The notes under the pieces: generated by a model | What the model saw: the letters and a program-made list of their open reading frames with translations, nothing else | The model's database searches: none | Told to the model about the DNA's origin: nothing | Position numbers and translations under genes: made by a program | Part shown: positions 23,828 to 32,110 of the stretch, piece after piece | Numbering within the stretch: position 1 is the first letter of the stretch | Layout: every line of letters starts with the position of its first letter | Origin: an uncultured Chloroflexota bacterium | GTDB taxonomy: Bacteria; Chloroflexota; Limnocylindria; Limnocylindrales; CSP1-4 | Reading direction: 5' to 3' | Length of the DNA: 37,685 nt | Assembly (NCBI GenBank): GCA_903925955.1 | Contig: CAIYHO010000196.1 | Span: forward strand, 1 to 37,685

Positions 23828-25140
23828 CGGGCCGCCGGCCGCCCGGGCCGCCGCTCCGGCCGCTCGGGCTGCCGCTCCAGGTACACGGCAGTCCCAGTTG
23901 GCCGCAGGCAGTGCGTCATCGCCATCGCCTGCTGGTAGCCGCCGGCATTGAGGATGGCCACCGGCTCGCCCTCGGCAACGTCCGGGAACGGGTAGTCCTG
24001 CGCAAACAGGTCGCCCGCCTCATTGATGTGGCCGGCCACGGTGACCAACTGGGTCCGCGGGCGCATGGTGTCCCGCACCGGGACCACCTCTTGCGCATAC
24101 CCGTAGATAAACGCCTCGCAGTTGACGTTCCAGCCAATGTCGAGGCCCACAAACGTTGTGTCGCCGCGGCGCTCAACGCTGACCACCTCGCCCAGCAGCA
24201 GCGCCACGTCCTTCATCACAAAGTCGCCCGGCTCAAACGATGCCGTCACGCCATATGGCTTGAGGTGGCGGGCAATGACGCCCGCATACGCGTCAATATC
24301 CACGGGCGGCTCCGCGTCGCGCGCCACCCGGCCCAGCCCGCCGCCCACGTTGACCTCGCGGATAGGGAAGCCTGCCTCCAGCAGCCGGTCCAGCAGCCGC
24401 GTCGCGTTGACGAGGGCGGCCTCAAACTCGTGGAGCTGGTCGCCAAGCCAGCCGGAGCCTGCGTGGAAGTGCATGGTGTCCACGTTGAGCCCGTGGCGCC
24501 GGGCGGCGGCGATCGCATCGTCCAGCCGGTCCGGTGTCACGCCAAACTTGGTGGGCCGCTCGCCGGCGTAGGCGAGACCCTCGTTGTAGCCTGCGCCCGC
24601 CCCCGGGTTGACCCGGATGCCAACCGTTCGCCCAGGCGCCCGGCGGCCCAACCGCTCCAGTTGACTCACCCCGTCAAGGTTGATCCGGATGGGGTGCGCC
24701 AGCAGCACATCGAAATCCCGGTCTGAGACGTTGGTCCCGGTGTGGCTGATGGCGTCAGGCGCCCAGCCGTGGCTGAGCGCGTGGAGCACCTCGCCCGGCG
24801 AGCAGGCGTCAATCCCCACGCCATCGGGCGTGCCGGGCTCGCCCATGGCGCGCAGCACGGCGAGGATCCGCGGGTCCGGGCAGGACTTCAGCGCAAAGCG
24901 GGTGACGTAGGGGAGGCCCGCCCGCTGGAGCGCGGCCTGGAGCGAGCGCATGTTCTCCACGGGCCGCGCGAGGTCGTAGACGAAGAGCGGCGCGCCGTGC
25001 TCCGCGAGCAGCGCTTCGAGATCCGCGCCGTTGACGCTCAGGCGGCCGTCAACCACGTCGAGACCTGGGCGGCGCCACCACGTTGGGGCGGGAGCGGGGA
25101 GTGCCGGGGCGGGCTCAATCCGGTGGGGCGTGCCGCTCAT
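23824..25140 (-). CDS. Fold-type III PLP decarboxylase-like protein with altered active site
   Basis: A 438-residue protein of the diaminopimelate/ornithine decarboxylase family (alanine-racemase fold). The PLP lysine is Lys85 in FALKSCPDP. The barrel motifs HFHAGSG and VNVGGGLG are present, and the C-terminal beta domain has LNAGGYQQAM. Two positions that handle substrate in characterised enzymes differ: the EPGR arginine is Asp306 (EPGD), and the CESGD cysteine is Asn373 (HINEAGD). Cofactor chemistry should remain, but the substrate is probably not diaminopimelate. A Pro/Arg-rich tail ends the chain. It overlaps the DUF2277 gene and fdhD by 4 bases on each side, so the three genes are translated together. 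It could act on another basic amino acid or carboxylated amine; I cannot name it. Confidence 0.88.
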   Translation of the reverse strand: MSGTPHRIEPAPALPAPAPTWWRRPGLDVVDGRLSVNGADLEALLAEHGAPLFVYDLARPVENMRSLQAALQRAGLPYVTRFALKSCPDPRILAVLRAMGEPGTPDGVGIDACSPGEVLHALSHGWAPDAISHTGTNVSDRDFDVLLAHPIRINLDGVSQLERLGRRAPGRTVGIRVNPGAGAGYNEGLAYAGERPTKFGVTPDRLDDAIAAARRHGLNVDTMHFHAGSGWLGDQLHEFEAALVNATRLLDRLLEAGFPIREVNVGGGLGRVARDAEPPVDIDAYAGVIARHLKPYGVTASFEPGDFVMKDVALLLGEVVSVERRGDTTFVGLDIGWNVNCEAFIYGYAQEVVPVRDTMRPRTQLVTVAGHINEAGDLFAQDYPFPDVAEGEPVAILNAGGYQQAMAMTHCLRPTGTAVYLERQPERPERRPGRPAAR

Positions 25141-25466
25141 GCGCTGGCCTCTTCATTGTGGGCTTGCGCGGCTGCCCGAGGACGGGCGGCGCGTGCGGGT
25201 CTGGCCGCCAGGATCGCCTTGCGGGTTATGGGATCGGCAAAGGGATCGGGTCCGGCTGCAACCTGCGTGCCGGTCTCGGCCAGTAGGCGCTCCGTGATTG
25301 CCGCGATCTCGGCCACGGCGGCGGCAAAGGCAACCTCATGACGCGCCGACGGGGCACGGAAGCCGCTCACCTTGCGGACGTACTGGAGCGCGGCCGCCTC
25401 CGCCTCACCGGTGGTGGCGGGACCCGCGTCGGGCGCGCGGCGGAGTTGGCGGATGCTGCGGCACAT
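25137..25466 (-). CDS. DUF2277 protein
   Basis: A 109-residue protein. The first 65 residues match DUF2277: MCRSIRQLR, then EAAALQYVRKVSGFRAPS and an amphipathic C-terminal helix of the domain. The remaining 45 residues form an Ala/Arg/Pro-rich extension that is not usual for the family. The domain has no established function; the conserved N-terminal Met-Cys-Arg is its hallmark. The stop overlaps the start of the decarboxylase-like gene by 4 bases. Confidence 0.9.
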   Translation of the reverse strand: MCRSIRQLRRAPDAGPATTGEAEAAALQYVRKVSGFRAPSARHEVAFAAAVAEIAAITERLLAETGTQVAAGPDPFADPITRKAILAARPARAARPRAAAQAHNEEASA

Positions 25467-25508
25467 GCGCGAAGGGTACCCGAGCGGACGTGGCCCCCCA
25501 CGCGCGCT

Positions 25509-26384
25509 CTAGTCCAGCACGCCAGCCAGCGAGCCGCGCAAGAGCGCCCGCTGCAGCACGACGAAGATGACCACAACCGGCAGCGCCATCAGCAACCCGT
25601 GCGCGGCCGTGAGCCCCCACGTTGGCCCCTGGTAGCCCGTGCCAACCTCTGCCATCACCATCGCCAGCGTCACGTTCCGGCCGGAGTCCACAAACATCCA
25701 AGCAAGCGCGAACTCGGTGAAGCCCAGCAGGAACGCCACGAGTGCCGCCACCAGGATCGATGGCGTCGCCAGCGGCAGGCTGATCCGCCGGAAGGCAGTG
25801 AACCGCGAGGCGCCGTCCACAGACGCGGCGTCCTCAAGCTCGGTGGGCACGGCTCGGAAGGCGGCCCGCATCAGCCACAGGCAGAGCGGCATCGCAAACG
25901 AGCCGTAGAGCAGCGCCAGCGCCAGCGTGGAGTCGCGCAGGCCAAACTCGGCCAGGGCCGGGATCATCCGCTCAAGCGTGATGAACAGCATGAACAGCGG
26001 CACGGCCAGCGCGATGGGCGGCAGGAACGCGCCCGCCAGCACCAGCACAAGGCCTGCCTGGCGCCCTGCAAACCGCAGGCGGGCGAAGGCGTAGGCCATG
26101 GACGCCCCGAGGATCACCGCGGCCAGCGCCGACGACCCGGCCACCAGCAGGCTGTTGCCCAGCACGCCGAGGTAGTTGAGCTCGTGGCCCGGGCGGTTGA
26201 GCACGGTGGCAAACCGGTCCAGCGTGGGCGCCACCGGCAGCGGGTGGAAGCCCTCCGGATAGCCCGTGGTGGAGCCGTCGGTGGCGACAACCAGCAGCAC
26301 CCACACCGGCAGAAGCACAAACAGGCCGACGGCCAGCAGGAACAGCTGTCGTCCCAGTTGTCCGCGGATGGAGAGTTGCAGCAT
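25509..26384 (-). CDS. Sugar-type ABC transporter permease (MalG family)
   Basis: A 291-residue permease with six predicted transmembrane segments. The cytoplasmic EAA loop, which docks on the ATPase, reads ELEDAASVDGASRFTAFRR followed by ISLPLATPS. The N-terminal segment and the long outer loop with GYPEGFHPLPV match carbohydrate uptake (CUT1) inner-membrane subunits. It starts 9 bases after the MalF-like fusion gene, so the two form the transmembrane pair. Neither a substrate-binding protein nor an ATPase gene is in the window; a shared ATPase (MsiK-like) encoded elsewhere is common for such systems. The substrate is unknown. Confidence 0.93.
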   Translation of the reverse strand: MLQLSIRGQLGRQLFLLAVGLFVLLPVWVLLVVATDGSTTGYPEGFHPLPVAPTLDRFATVLNRPGHELNYLGVLGNSLLVAGSSALAAVILGASMAYAFARLRFAGRQAGLVLVLAGAFLPPIALAVPLFMLFITLERMIPALAEFGLRDSTLALALLYGSFAMPLCLWLMRAAFRAVPTELEDAASVDGASRFTAFRRISLPLATPSILVAALVAFLLGFTEFALAWMFVDSGRNVTLAMVMAEVGTGYQGPTWGLTAAHGLLMALPVVVIFVVLQRALLRGSLAGVLD

Positions 26385-26393
26385 TGCCGTCCC

Positions 26394-28616
26394 CTACGCC
26401 AGCGCCACGCGCTCGGCGTGCGAGCGCCAGTGGAGGAACCACGCGACGATCGCCATCAGGGCCACCATCGTGATCATGTTGATCGCCGCGCTGACCGCCA
26501 TGAGGCCAATCCCGCCCGATGTGGTGCTGAACACAAAGAACGAGAACGTGGACAGGGTGGTGGTGGCGTCCGACGGCCCAAGCACGTAGAAGAGGTAGAA
26601 CTGGTTGAACGCGGTCACGGCGCGGACCACAAACGCCGCACCCAGCAGGGGCAGGAGCATCGGCAGGGTGACGCCGGCAAACCTGCGCCAGGCGCCGGCC
26701 CCGTCAATCTGCGCAGCCTCGGCCACAGCCCTCGGGATGGTTCGCATCCCGGCCGTCGCCACAAGCATCCACAGCGGCCAGCCCATCCAGGTGCTCGCGA
26801 CCAGCAGCACCATCAGCGACAGCTCCGGGCTGGCGCTCCACGGGAAGGGATGGCCAAGGGCTTGGGCGATCATCCCCTGCTGCGGGTGAAAGACGTCCCG
26901 CCAGGCCACGGCCGCCACGACCTCCGGGATGGCCCACGGCAGGATGAACAGCGTCCTCCAGAGATTCGCCATGCGGACCCCGGGCCGCTCCAGCACCGCG
27001 GCCACCGTGATGCCCAGACCGGCCTGCAGCCCCACCGACAGCACCATCCACACCACCGAGAACGCGATGTAGGAGGCGCTGGTGTTGCCGCCCAGCCAGA
27101 AGCCCTGCTGGAACCCATTGAGCAGGTCTGCCCCCACGTAGTGGACATCGGGCGCGGCTTGGCGAATGTCAAAGGGGACCGCCGGGATCTGGCCAGCGAG
27201 ACCGCCGATGGCTTCGCGAAGGATGCCGCCGCGGAGGCCGTCCTTGAGCGAGTTGAGCCTGACGTCGGTGAGCGACATCAGGAACTCGTAGGCAATGGGG
27301 ATCACGGCAAGGATCGTGAGCACCACGAAGCCGGGCGCCAGCCAAGGGGCAGCACCTCGCAGGTTGCGGAGGCTGCGCCGCAGACCACCGCCACGGGCGC
27401 CACGCGCTGCGGCCGCGGGGGCTTCCTGGCGAAGCCGGGCAGCGACGGCGCCAAGGATGCCCCAGGCCCGGCTGCGCACCGGCGCGAGCACACGGCCGAG
27501 GCCAAGGCCCGCGCTCAGCGACAGCGGGATGGACACCGTGAGCACGTACTGCGGCCACTTGGTGGGCCAGACGATGAGGAACGCAAAGCCAATCAGGAAC
27601 CAGAGGGCGAACAGCCGGTAGCGCCGCCACAGCTGCGAAGCGCCGAGGGCCCCGAGCAGCGTGATGGGCAGGTCAGCCGTGAGCAGGAACGTCCCCGCCT
27701 CGTGCCACGGGACCGACCCCATCAGCCACACAAGCGGCTGCCACATGGGCCAACCGGTGTCCTGCACCGCGGCGCTGGTGGCATAGCCGCCGTGGTAGGC
27801 GATTGACGACGCCAGCCGCCCGATGGGATCCGGCCACAGGTAGGGGTTTGCCGCCAGAAACACCGCAAACCCCAGCGCCAGCCAGCCCGCCACCGGCAGG
27901 AGCCAGATAGCGAGGCCCCGCGGCCGAAGGCGGTGGCGGTTGTCGCTTGCCCGGTCGCGCGTGGACCAGAGCAGATCGGCGGCAATGGCCAGCCCGGCCA
28001 CGCCATACAGGTATTTGCCGGCGCACGCCAATCCAAACGCAACGGCTGCCGCCGCCAGCCATGCGCGCCGCGGGGTGCTGCCGGTGACGCCGCGTCGTGC
28101 GCGCGTGGCGGCGCCCACCGCCAGCAGCGCCAGCAAGGCCGGCACCGCCTCGAGCATCACCTGGCTTGAGTACTTGATGGTCCAGGTGTGCAGGGCGAGC
28201 ACCAGCCCGCCCAGTGGCGAGAAGAGCGCCAGCACCAGTGCCGCCGCCGCTCCAAACCCGGCTTGGGCTGTTCGCCCCGCCAGCACCATGTCCGGCGGCA
28301 AGTCCTTGGCCTGGCCCGCGGTAGTGGGCCGGTCCGGGATCTCCGCGGCCGGCGGCACGGTCAGCAGCGCAAGCCCGGTGATGATCTTGGACAGCGGCGG
28401 ATGCTCCGGCCGGTAGTTGTCCCGCAGGAAGACCCCGGGATCGCCAGCCTGAATGCCCACGGCGTACTGCTGGCCGGCGCGGAGGTAGTCGTCCTCGTCA
28501 AAGTCAACCGGGAGCAGGTTGACCGCAAGCAGGCGCGCGGAGAGCGCCACCACACCCACCGTCAGCACGGCTGCGGTGTTCACCACCCACGACCAGCGGA
28601 ACCTGCGCCCTCCCAC
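26394..28616 (-). CDS. GT-C glycosyltransferase-like domain fused to a MalF-family ABC permease
   Basis: A 740-residue membrane protein in one uninterrupted frame. Residues 1-385 resemble the GT39/PMT-like GT-C family: a first helix, an extracytoplasmic acidic loop PVDFDEDDYLRAGQQYA (Asp38-Asp43), RPEHPPLSK (about 69-77) and about nine further helices. An Ala/Arg/Gly-rich linker (391-422) leads to a six-helix ABC permease (423-740) with the EAA loop IPRAVAEAAQIDGAGAWRRF and LP. The linker contains no ATG, GTG or TTG codon; the nearest in-frame GTGs (about 376-381) lack a ribosome site. This argues against two overlapping genes. The start is GTG 28616 with weak upstream signal. It pairs with the MalG-like gene. 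Coupling of glycan transfer and sugar transport is suggested but unproven. Confidence 0.88.
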   Translation of the reverse strand: MGGRRFRWSWVVNTAAVLTVGVVALSARLLAVNLLPVDFDEDDYLRAGQQYAVGIQAGDPGVFLRDNYRPEHPPLSKIITGLALLTVPPAAEIPDRPTTAGQAKDLPPDMVLAGRTAQAGFGAAAALVLALFSPLGGLVLALHTWTIKYSSQVMLEAVPALLALLAVGAATRARRGVTGSTPRRAWLAAAAVAFGLACAGKYLYGVAGLAIAADLLWSTRDRASDNRHRLRPRGLAIWLLPVAGWLALGFAVFLAANPYLWPDPIGRLASSIAYHGGYATSAAVQDTGWPMWQPLVWLMGSVPWHEAGTFLLTADLPITLLGALGASQLWRRYRLFALWFLIGFAFLIVWPTKWPQYVLTVSIPLSLSAGLGLGRVLAPVRSRAWGILGAVAARLRQEAPAAAARGARGGGLRRSLRNLRGAAPWLAPGFVVLTILAVIPIAYEFLMSLTDVRLNSLKDGLRGGILREAIGGLAGQIPAVPFDIRQAAPDVHYVGADLLNGFQQGFWLGGNTSASYIAFSVVWMVLSVGLQAGLGITVAAVLERPGVRMANLWRTLFILPWAIPEVVAAVAWRDVFHPQQGMIAQALGHPFPWSASPELSLMVLLVASTWMGWPLWMLVATAGMRTIPRAVAEAAQIDGAGAWRRFAGVTLPMLLPLLGAAFVVRAVTAFNQFYLFYVLGPSDATTTLSTFSFFVFSTTSGGIGLMAVSAAINMITMVALMAIVAWFLHWRSHAERVALA

Positions 28617-28628
28617 GGGCCCAGTCTA

Positions 28629-28673
28629 GCCCCCCCGGGGGGGGTTGGCCCCCGGGGGTTTGGCCCCCCGGGG
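28629..28673. repeat. Three tandem C/G homopolymer palindromes
   Basis: Seven C then eight G (28630-28644), five C then five G (28649-28658), and six C then four G (28664-28673) follow one another, separated by TTGG or TTTGG. Each is a self-complementary hairpin. They lie just after the MFS stop on the minus strand and before the glycosyltransferase-permease fusion, so they may stop or pause transcription. Run lengths are prone to assembly error. Confidence 0.8.
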
Positions 28674-28684
28674 AGACGGCTTGG

Positions 28685-30466
28685 CTAGGCTCCTGCGGGT
28701 GCCTCGTCTTCGCGCTTCGGCTCGGGCTCAATCACCACGTCGGGCGCCACGTGCTTGTGCAGCGGCTGCTCCGGCAGCAGCAGCGTGAGCACAACGCCAA
28801 TCAGCACGAAGCCTGAAGCGACAAGGCCCGCAAGCCGGGTCGCGTCAACAAACGCACGCTCGATGGGTGCTGCCGTCTTGGGCAGGGCCGCAATGACTGC
28901 GGGATCCATGAAGCAACCCACCTGGGCCTGCGACAGCGAGCCGAAGCTGCTGAACGACTGGCCGCCTGCGGCATCCGGATTGCGCAGGAACGGCAGGATC
29001 TGCCCGGCAGACTGGTCCACAAGGTCTGTGATGAGCGCCGCGCACTCAGGCTTCAGGTTGAGCCCCGCGTCAGCGATGTTCTTCTCCGTGCCCGATGCGA
29101 GCGTGGAGAAGAGCACCGTCCCAAGGATGGCAATACCCAGCGCGGAACCCACTTGGCGCATCGTGGAGTTGGCGCCTGATGCCAGACCAGACCGCTGGGC
29201 CGGAACGTCAGAGAGCACGATGCTGGTGAGCTGCGCTGTCGCCAGACCCACTCCCACGCCGTAGACGAAGAGCGGGATGGCCAGCAGGAGCCCGCTGACT
29301 GTTGACGAGACCAGCAGCGAGATGCTGATGATGCCCACGGCCTCAAGGAACATGCCCAAGGTCACCGAGCGCCGGGCACCCCACTTGTGGGCGAGGCGGG
29401 CTGACATCGGTGCCGCAAAGAACGAGCCCACCGCAAGCGCAAGGAAGACGAGGCCCGTCTCAAACGCGCTGTAGCCGATGACGGCCTGGAGGAACAGGGG
29501 CAGCGCGAACAGCAGGCCAAACTCGCCCAGCGACACGATGGTGCCCGCGAGGTTGCCGTAGCGGAAGGCTGGGTATCGCCAAAGGTCAACGTCAAAGAGG
29601 AAGAACTTGCCGGCGCGGTCTCGCCGCCCTTCAATCCAGAGGAAGAGGGCAAGCGCCACAACGCCAAACACCAGCGCGAACGGGATGATGGAGATGGTGT
29701 CGAAGGGCCAGGTGAGGCCAAACAGGCTGAGCGGGTGCTTGGGCGTCCACCAGCCGTAGGAGCGGCCCTCCACCAGGGCGAAGACAAATGAGCCAAGACC
29801 TGCGGTGATCAGGAAGAAGCCTGCCGGGTCAAGCCCGGAGCGCGCGTTCTCGTCCTTGGATTCGCCGATGTAGCGCAGCGTTCCGAAGACGGCGATTGCC
29901 GCAACGGGGATGTTGATGAAGAACGCCCAGCGCCAGTTGAGGTATGTGGTGAGCCAGCCGCCGAGGAGCGGGCCAACCGCGGCCATGCCGCCGATGGTGG
30001 CGCCCCAGATGGCAAAGGCGATGGCGCGGTCCTTGCCGCGGAAGTTGGTGTTGAGGATGGACTGCGTAGCCGGCAGGATCATGGCTCCGCCGATGCCCTG
30101 CAGGACGCGGGCGGCGATGAGCAGCTCCCCCGACGGCGCGGCACCTGCCAGGACCGACGCGACGGTGAAGATGCCAAGGCCCGCGATGTAGAGCTTGCGC
30201 CGGCCCCACAGGTCGCCAAAGCGGCCCAGCGTGATCAGCAGCGCGGCAAACACCAGCGCGTAGACCGTGTTGATCCACTCAGCGGTGGTGGAGTCAAGCT
30301 TGAGATCGCGAATGATCGAGGGGACGGCGACGTTCACGATGGTCGCGTCCACGATGATCATGGACACGCCCAGGCTGAGCATGGCCAGACCCAGCCATCG
30401 GCCGCGGCCGGACTGGTGCATCGATCCCTCGTTCGCCGCGTCCCCGGCGGCGCGCGTTTGTGCCAC
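28685..30466 (-). CDS. DHA2-family (EmrB/QacA) multidrug efflux transporter
   Basis: A 593-residue major facilitator protein with about 14 transmembrane segments. Motif A reads GRFGDLWGRRKLYIAG, and motif D1-like LSLGVSMIIVDATIVNVAVP begins helix one. Motif C, typical of antiporters, appears around ATIGGMAAVGPLLGG. The N-terminal GTG 30466 is preceded by GAGGGA; the ATG at residue 16 is an alternative. A long extracytoplasmic loop (about 465-535) with two cysteines precedes the last helix, and the C-terminus is charged. It is divergent from tryptophanase and shares a 144-base intergenic region with a palindrome. Export of a hydrophobic compound by proton antiport is expected. Indole, the product of its neighbour, is a possible inducer or substrate, by inference only. 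Confidence 0.94.
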   Translation of the reverse strand: MAQTRAAGDAANEGSMHQSGRGRWLGLAMLSLGVSMIIVDATIVNVAVPSIIRDLKLDSTTAEWINTVYALVFAALLITLGRFGDLWGRRKLYIAGLGIFTVASVLAGAAPSGELLIAARVLQGIGGAMILPATQSILNTNFRGKDRAIAFAIWGATIGGMAAVGPLLGGWLTTYLNWRWAFFINIPVAAIAVFGTLRYIGESKDENARSGLDPAGFFLITAGLGSFVFALVEGRSYGWWTPKHPLSLFGLTWPFDTISIIPFALVFGVVALALFLWIEGRRDRAGKFFLFDVDLWRYPAFRYGNLAGTIVSLGEFGLLFALPLFLQAVIGYSAFETGLVFLALAVGSFFAAPMSARLAHKWGARRSVTLGMFLEAVGIISISLLVSSTVSGLLLAIPLFVYGVGVGLATAQLTSIVLSDVPAQRSGLASGANSTMRQVGSALGIAILGTVLFSTLASGTEKNIADAGLNLKPECAALITDLVDQSAGQILPFLRNPDAAGGQSFSSFGSLSQAQVGCFMDPAVIAALPKTAAPIERAFVDATRLAGLVASGFVLIGVVLTLLLPEQPLHKHVAPDVVIEPEPKREDEAPAGA

Positions 30467-30522
30467 GGTGTTCCCTCGTCTGCTTGGTCAGGTGGGGTTT
30501 GCGCGAGTCCCCGCGCGCTCAG

Positions 30523-30546
30523 TGAGGGTTCGCGCGCGGACCCTCA
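30523..30546. promoter_or_regulatory. 24-bp palindrome between the MFS and tryptophanase genes
   Basis: Arms TGAGGGT (30523-30529) and ACCCTCA (30540-30546) enclose CGCGCGCG, itself self-complementary, with a single T/G mismatch. It lies in the divergent intergenic region, where one regulator could control both genes. Operator function is inferred from symmetry and position. Confidence 0.5.
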
Positions 30547-30610
30547 GCGAATGGCAAGTGTCGCACGGCGGCGTGTTTCGCGGCCATTGCGTGGGGCGTA
30601 TCCTGCGCCG

Positions 30611-31987
30611 ATGGACCGCTGGACAACCATCATCGAACCCTTCCGTATCCACGCTGTCGAGCCAATCCGGCTGACCACCCAGGATGAGCGCGAGCGCGCG
30701 CTGGAGGAGGCTGGCTGGAACCTGTTTAGCCTGCACGCGGACGATGTGCTCATCGACCTGCTCACGGACTCCGGCACGGGCGCCATGAGCCGCGACCAGT
30801 GGGCAGCCGTCCAGCACGGCGACGAGAGCTACGCCGGCAGCCCGTCGTGGTTCCTCTTCCGCGACGCGGTGCAGGAGCTCTTCGCCTTCAAGCACATCAT
30901 CCCCACGCACCAGGGACGCGCGGCGGAGAAGATCCTCTATACCGTGGTGGGCGGGCCCGGCAAGATCATCCCCAACAACACGCACTTCGACACCACGCGC
31001 GCCAACGTGGAGTTCACCGGCGCAGAGGCCGTGGACCTGGTGATCGCCGAGGGGCGCCAGCCGGCGCTGATCCACCCGTTCAAGGGGCACATGGACACGG
31101 TGGCGCTTGATGCGCTGCTGGCGGAGCGCGGCGCTGACAGCCCCATTGTTGTGGTGACCATCACCAACAACTCCGGCGGCGGCCAGCCCGTCTCGCTGGC
31201 CAACCTGCGGGCCGTCCGCGAGGTCTGTGACAAGTACGGCAAGCCGCTCTTCCTTGACGGCTGCCGCTTTGCTGAGAACGCGTGGTTTATCAAGACCCGC
31301 GAGCCCGGGCAGGAGCACCGCTCGCCCAAGGAGATCATTCAGGAGATTGGCCGTCTGGTTGACGGCATGACGATGTCGGCCAAGAAGGACGGCATGGTCA
31401 ACATCGGCGGCTGGCTGGCCATGAATGACGACACGCTTGCGGAGCAGTGCCGGAACCTGCTGATCCTCACCGAGGGCTTTCCCACGTACGGAGGGCTGGC
31501 GGGGCGCGATCTTGAGGCGATTGCCCAGGGCCTGCGCGAAGTGGTCAGCGAGGACTACCTGCGCTACCGCATCGAGTCCACCGCCTATTTGGGCAATGCG
31601 CTACTGGAGGCGGGGATCCCCTGCGTCCAGCCGTTTGGCGGTCACGCGGTCTATCTGGATGCGCGGGCCCTGCTGCCGCACATCCCTCCGCTGGAGTACC
31701 CCGGGCAGGCGCTGGCTGTGGAGCTCTACCGGGCGGGCGGTATCCGCGGCTGCGAGATTGGCACCGTGATGTTTGGGATGCGACCGGACGGCACGGAAGT
31801 ATCCGGCCCGATGGACCTGGTCCGCCTGGCCATCCCGCGGCGCACGTATACGCAGAGCCACATCGACTACGTGATTGAGGTGGCGCGCGACGTGGCGGCA
31901 AGGGCTGGGAGCCTGCGCGGGTACCGGATTGCGAAGCAGCCCAAGCAGCTGCGGCACTTCACGGCGACCTTCGCGCCGCTGGCGTAG
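30611..31987 (+). CDS. tnaA: Tryptophanase
   Basis: A 458-residue beta-eliminating lyase (PLP fold type I) that converts tryptophan to indole, pyruvate and ammonia. The PLP lysine lies in TMSAKKDGMVNIGGWLAMND. Three positions that separate tryptophanase from tyrosine phenol-lyase favour tryptophanase: Asp in HFDTTRA, Ile in CEIGTVMFG, and His in KQLRHFTATF. The phrase GGLAGRDLEAIAQGL is closer to tyrosine phenol-lyase, so some substrate ambiguity remains. ATG 30611 has only a weak ribosome site; upstream sequence in frame is not conserved-looking. No tnaC-like leader or tryptophan permease is nearby. It is divergent from a drug-efflux gene. Confidence 0.92.
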   Translation: MDRWTTIIEPFRIHAVEPIRLTTQDERERALEEAGWNLFSLHADDVLIDLLTDSGTGAMSRDQWAAVQHGDESYAGSPSWFLFRDAVQELFAFKHIIPTHQGRAAEKILYTVVGGPGKIIPNNTHFDTTRANVEFTGAEAVDLVIAEGRQPALIHPFKGHMDTVALDALLAERGADSPIVVVTITNNSGGGQPVSLANLRAVREVCDKYGKPLFLDGCRFAENAWFIKTREPGQEHRSPKEIIQEIGRLVDGMTMSAKKDGMVNIGGWLAMNDDTLAEQCRNLLILTEGFPTYGGLAGRDLEAIAQGLREVVSEDYLRYRIESTAYLGNALLEAGIPCVQPFGGHAVYLDARALLPHIPPLEYPGQALAVELYRAGGIRGCEIGTVMFGMRPDGTEVSGPMDLVRLAIPRRTYTQSHIDYVIEVARDVAARAGSLRGYRIAKQPKQLRHFTATFAPLA

Positions 31988-32110
31988 CCGCTAGGCGGAC
32001 GGCCGGGCCGCGCTACCCGCCGGGTCACCGCACGCGGCGGCCGTGCCGCAGGTCCCCATGAACGCCGCTCGGGCCTGTCTGGTTCCCGCCGCCGCGCCGC
32101 CACCCGGGGT

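Noticed and set aside
25338-27806. An 822-codon plus-strand frame over the permease genes
   Set aside because: It is His/Gln/Arg-rich mirror sequence opposite two well-recognised membrane genes with EAA loops.
30611-31987. Tyrosine phenol-lyase as the identity
   Set aside because: Asp in FDTT, Ile in EIG and His in LRHFTA match tryptophanase at the discriminating positions; only the AGRD phrase favours the other enzyme.
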